Source of the DNA: Lachnospiraceae bacterium
Lineage (GTDB): Bacteria > Bacillota > Clostridia > Lachnospirales > Lachnospiraceae
Assembly (NCBI GenBank): GCA_900755865.1
Contig: CAAEHZ010000365.1
Span: 1 to 15,376, forward strand
DNA: 15,376 nt
Direction of reading: 5' to 3'
Shown here: one piece after another, positions 13,464 to 15,376 of the stretch
Layout of the letters: each line of letters begins with the position of its first letter
Position numbering within the stretch: the first letter of the stretch is position 1
Made by a program: the position numbers and the translations under genes
The notes under the pieces: generated by a model
What the model saw: the letters and a program-made list of their open reading frames with translations, nothing else
What the model was told of the DNA's origin: nothing
Databases searched by the model: none

Positions 13464-15251
13464 TTATTTATCCCCCTTTCCCGCTGCAAGCTGTTGTTCA
13501 ATTTCCTCAGGGGACAACTGGGACTCTGCGATTTCACGATAAACGCTGCACTCTCTCAAAAGCTCTTCATGGGTTCCCATTCCCGCAATCTCTCCGTTTT
13601 CCAGCACTATGATTTTATCCGCATTGCGGATAGTTCCGATTCTCTGGGCAACAATCATGCAGGTTGTTCCCTGTAATTCCCTGGAAAGCCCTGCTCTGAG
13701 GGCAGCATCCGTCTTATAATCCAGTGCGGAAAAAGAATCGTCAAAAATCAGGATTTCCGGTTTTCTCGCCAGTGCTCTCGCAATAGAAAGCCTTTGCTTC
13801 TGTCCTCCGGAAACATTACTACCGCCCTGGGCAATCGGTGCCTTTACACCGCCCTCCAGCTTCTGTACAAATTCCTCCGCCATGGAAAGTCTGAGTGCCT
13901 GCTCTACTGTTTCCTTTGTCCTGGGTGCCCGGCTTTCTCCAAACAATACGTTCTCCTGAATATCTCCCGCAAACAAAACCGCCTTCTGGGTCACATAGCC
14001 GATTCTGTCATACAGCGCATCAAAGCTGTAATCCTTTATGTCCACGCCGTCCACCAGTACTCTGCCCGCTGTCGCATCATAAAACCGCGCCGCCAGGCCA
14101 ACCAGTGTAGTCTTTCCACTGCCGGTAGCACCGATAAAGGCAATGGTCTGCCCCTTCTCCGCTTTAAAACTGATATGCTTTAAAATATCCTTGCCGGAAG
14201 AGGGGTAATGGAAGGAAACATCCTGAAATTCTACCGTTCCCCTTTCCTTTGCTTCTGCCTTTTCTCCCTGATGCAGCATAATCTCCTTATCCAGTACTTC
14301 ATTGATTCGCTGGGCGGAAACCTGGGCTGCCGGTAAGAACATCAGAATCATAACCAGCATCATCAGGGACATGACAACATAGGTCGCATAGGTTCCAAAT
14401 ACCACAATATTACTGAAATCTGTCAGCCGCTGCATGGTATCCGTGGCAGGTACCTTCTGCACCAGCATGGTGCCCACCCAGTAAATCGTCAGCGCCAGCG
14501 TATTCATCACAAAATTTACAACCGGCATCAATACAGCGAATGCCCTCTGGTTAAACAACTGGGTATTCATCAGGATATTGTTTGCCCTGTCAAACTTCTG
14601 ATTCTGATACTCCTCCGCATGAAAGGCATGCACTACCTGAATACCGGTGAGATTTTCTCTTGCGACCAGATTAATATCATCCGTCAGCTTCTGCACCCGT
14701 TTTACTCTGGGCAGTACAATCACTACAACCAGTATCATCACCGTAAGGAGTACTACCACAAATGCCGCTGTAATAGCAGAAAGCGTCACGCTCTTATCAA
14801 TAATCTTCAAAATCGCCCAGACCGCCATCACCGGCGCCTTTATCATAATCTGAAGTCCCATGGACACCAGCATCTGAATCTGGGTAATATCGTTAGTTGT
14901 CCGGTTAATCAGACTGGGAACAGAAAATTCCAGCATTTCCTTCTGGCCGAAATCCGCTACCTTCCTGAATACATCCTCTCTCACAACATAGCTGAAGCCC
15001 GCTGCCACCTTTGCCGATAAAAAGCCGCAGAAAACAGCCAGCCCCGCACTTGCCAGCGTGCATCCAAGCATCTGTACTCCTGTTTCCAGAATATCTCCCA
15101 TCGTACTGCCCGGTGTCTTAATCAGTACGGTCAGCCGGCTCATATAATCGGGAAGCTTTAAATCAAAATAAATCTGCCCCAGCACAAACAGAGCACAGAA
15201 AGCAGCCATCAGCCATTCCTGCTTTCTCATTTTCTTCAACAATCGTATCAT
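13464..15251 (-). CDS. ABC exporter half, canonical signature / degenerate Walker B (MdlA-type)
   Basis: A 595-aa TMD-NBD half-transporter with about six TM helices (first near 13-30, last before 315). NBD motifs: Walker A GATGSGKTT (374-382), Q-loop Gln422, canonical signature SGGQKQR (481-487), Walker B ILIFDDSFSALD with Asp505 where the catalytic Glu normally sits, and Gln536 (VAQRIGT) where the H-loop His normally sits. It should therefore bind ATP but hydrolyse poorly at its own Walker site. It is the first gene of a two-gene unit with the 600-aa partner. The ATG at 15251 has GGAGG 12 nt upstream, rather distant. Its leader contains repeat copy B. Its promoter lies beyond the right edge. 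Confidence 0.93.
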   Translation of the reverse strand: MIRLLKKMRKQEWLMAAFCALFVLGQIYFDLKLPDYMSRLTVLIKTPGSTMGDILETGVQMLGCTLASAGLAVFCGFLSAKVAAGFSYVVREDVFRKVADFGQKEMLEFSVPSLINRTTNDITQIQMLVSMGLQIMIKAPVMAVWAILKIIDKSVTLSAITAAFVVVLLTVMILVVVIVLPRVKRVQKLTDDINLVARENLTGIQVVHAFHAEEYQNQKFDRANNILMNTQLFNQRAFAVLMPVVNFVMNTLALTIYWVGTMLVQKVPATDTMQRLTDFSNIVVFGTYATYVVMSLMMLVMILMFLPAAQVSAQRINEVLDKEIMLHQGEKAEAKERGTVEFQDVSFHYPSSGKDILKHISFKAEKGQTIAFIGATGSGKTTLVGLAARFYDATAGRVLVDGVDIKDYSFDALYDRIGYVTQKAVLFAGDIQENVLFGESRAPRTKETVEQALRLSMAEEFVQKLEGGVKAPIAQGGSNVSGGQKQRLSIARALARKPEILIFDDSFSALDYKTDAALRAGLSRELQGTTCMIVAQRIGTIRNADKIIVLENGEIAGMGTHEELLRECSVYREIAESQLSPEEIEQQLAAGKGDK

Positions 15252-15288
15252 TCCCTGTGCCTACCTCCAAACCACCTGTTTTCACACT

Positions 15289-15376
15289 AATCTCCATTCC
15301 GCAGGCATTCCTTTGCCGAAGGAATCGCGAACTGAATTTCAGATTCAGTTCTGCGATAAAAAGCTACTTTGTGACG
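15289..15376 (-). repeat. Structured leader repeat, copy B (upstream of ABC exporter), cut by right edge
   Basis: Second copy of the 9178-9280 repeat, same orientation to its downstream gene. Visible parts: the start-proximal block identical over 22 nt (15289-15310), including GCCTGCGG and the GGAG site; SL3 here perfect (ATTCCTT / AAGGAAT, 7 bp); SL2 with 8-bp arms GAACTGAA / TTCAGTTC; and the 3' arm of SL1 (minus strand CACAAAGTAG). The SL1 loop and 5' arm lie outside the window. A GTG at 15285, six nt from the repeat's GGAG, opens a 40-codon frame overlapping the ABC start. Confidence 0.8.

Noticed and set aside
1..15376. CRISPR array, prophage or insertion sequence
   Set aside because: No regularly spaced direct repeats, transposase, integrase or phage structural genes were found on either strand.

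Overview
The window looks like chromosomal DNA of a spore-forming, anaerobic, moderate-GC member of the Firmicutes (Clostridia), most likely Lachnospiraceae and possibly Blautia-like. This rests on a SpoVAE spore protein, a DUF5721-type protein, a DegV lipid-binding protein, an AgrA-like LytTR regulator and a clostridial arrangement of arginine genes. The genus is an inference; no rRNA or other marker is present. I see no phage genes, transposase, tRNA, rRNA or CRISPR array.

Arginine block (1-6514). A minus-strand operon reads argC, a GNAT acetyltransferase, argJ, argB and argD, with argD cut by the left edge. It covers the acetylated steps from glutamate to acetylornithine; ArgJ recycles the acetyl group. 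Divergent from argC lies argG, followed 3 nt later by a small DUF1294 membrane protein. The roughly 250-bp argC/argG gap holds two good sigma-A promoters and TGCAT half-sites spaced 31, 42 and 42 bp, a likely ArgR control region. argF and argH are not in the window.

Middle block (6515-10384). An orphan LytTR response regulator is followed by two unreported-looking small membrane proteins (45 and 47 aa) on the minus strand, then a two-TM protein of unknown function, degV, a divergent DUF5721 gene and a lone spoVAE. degV and the DUF5721 gene are driven by back-to-back extended -10 promoters. The degV leader RNA is made almost entirely of a structured repeat.

Right block (10347-15376). A minus-strand operon encodes a 76-aa conserved-looking protein, RidA and a shikimate-kinase-like P-loop kinase, ending at a strong terminator. 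Upstream of it lie two ABC half-transporters whose ATPase motifs are complementary: one half has the degenerate Walker B and H-loop, the other the degenerate signature motif. This is the pattern of an asymmetric heterodimeric exporter. The leader of this pair, at the right edge, carries a second copy of the degV leader repeat.

The most interesting signal is this repeat (9178-9280 and 15289-15376). It lies in the same orientation ahead of two unrelated genes, has three potential stem-loops, and in the complete copy the loop of the first hairpin is complementary over 8-10 nt to the sequence immediately before the ribosome binding site. It could be a mobile repeat that acts as a translational switch.
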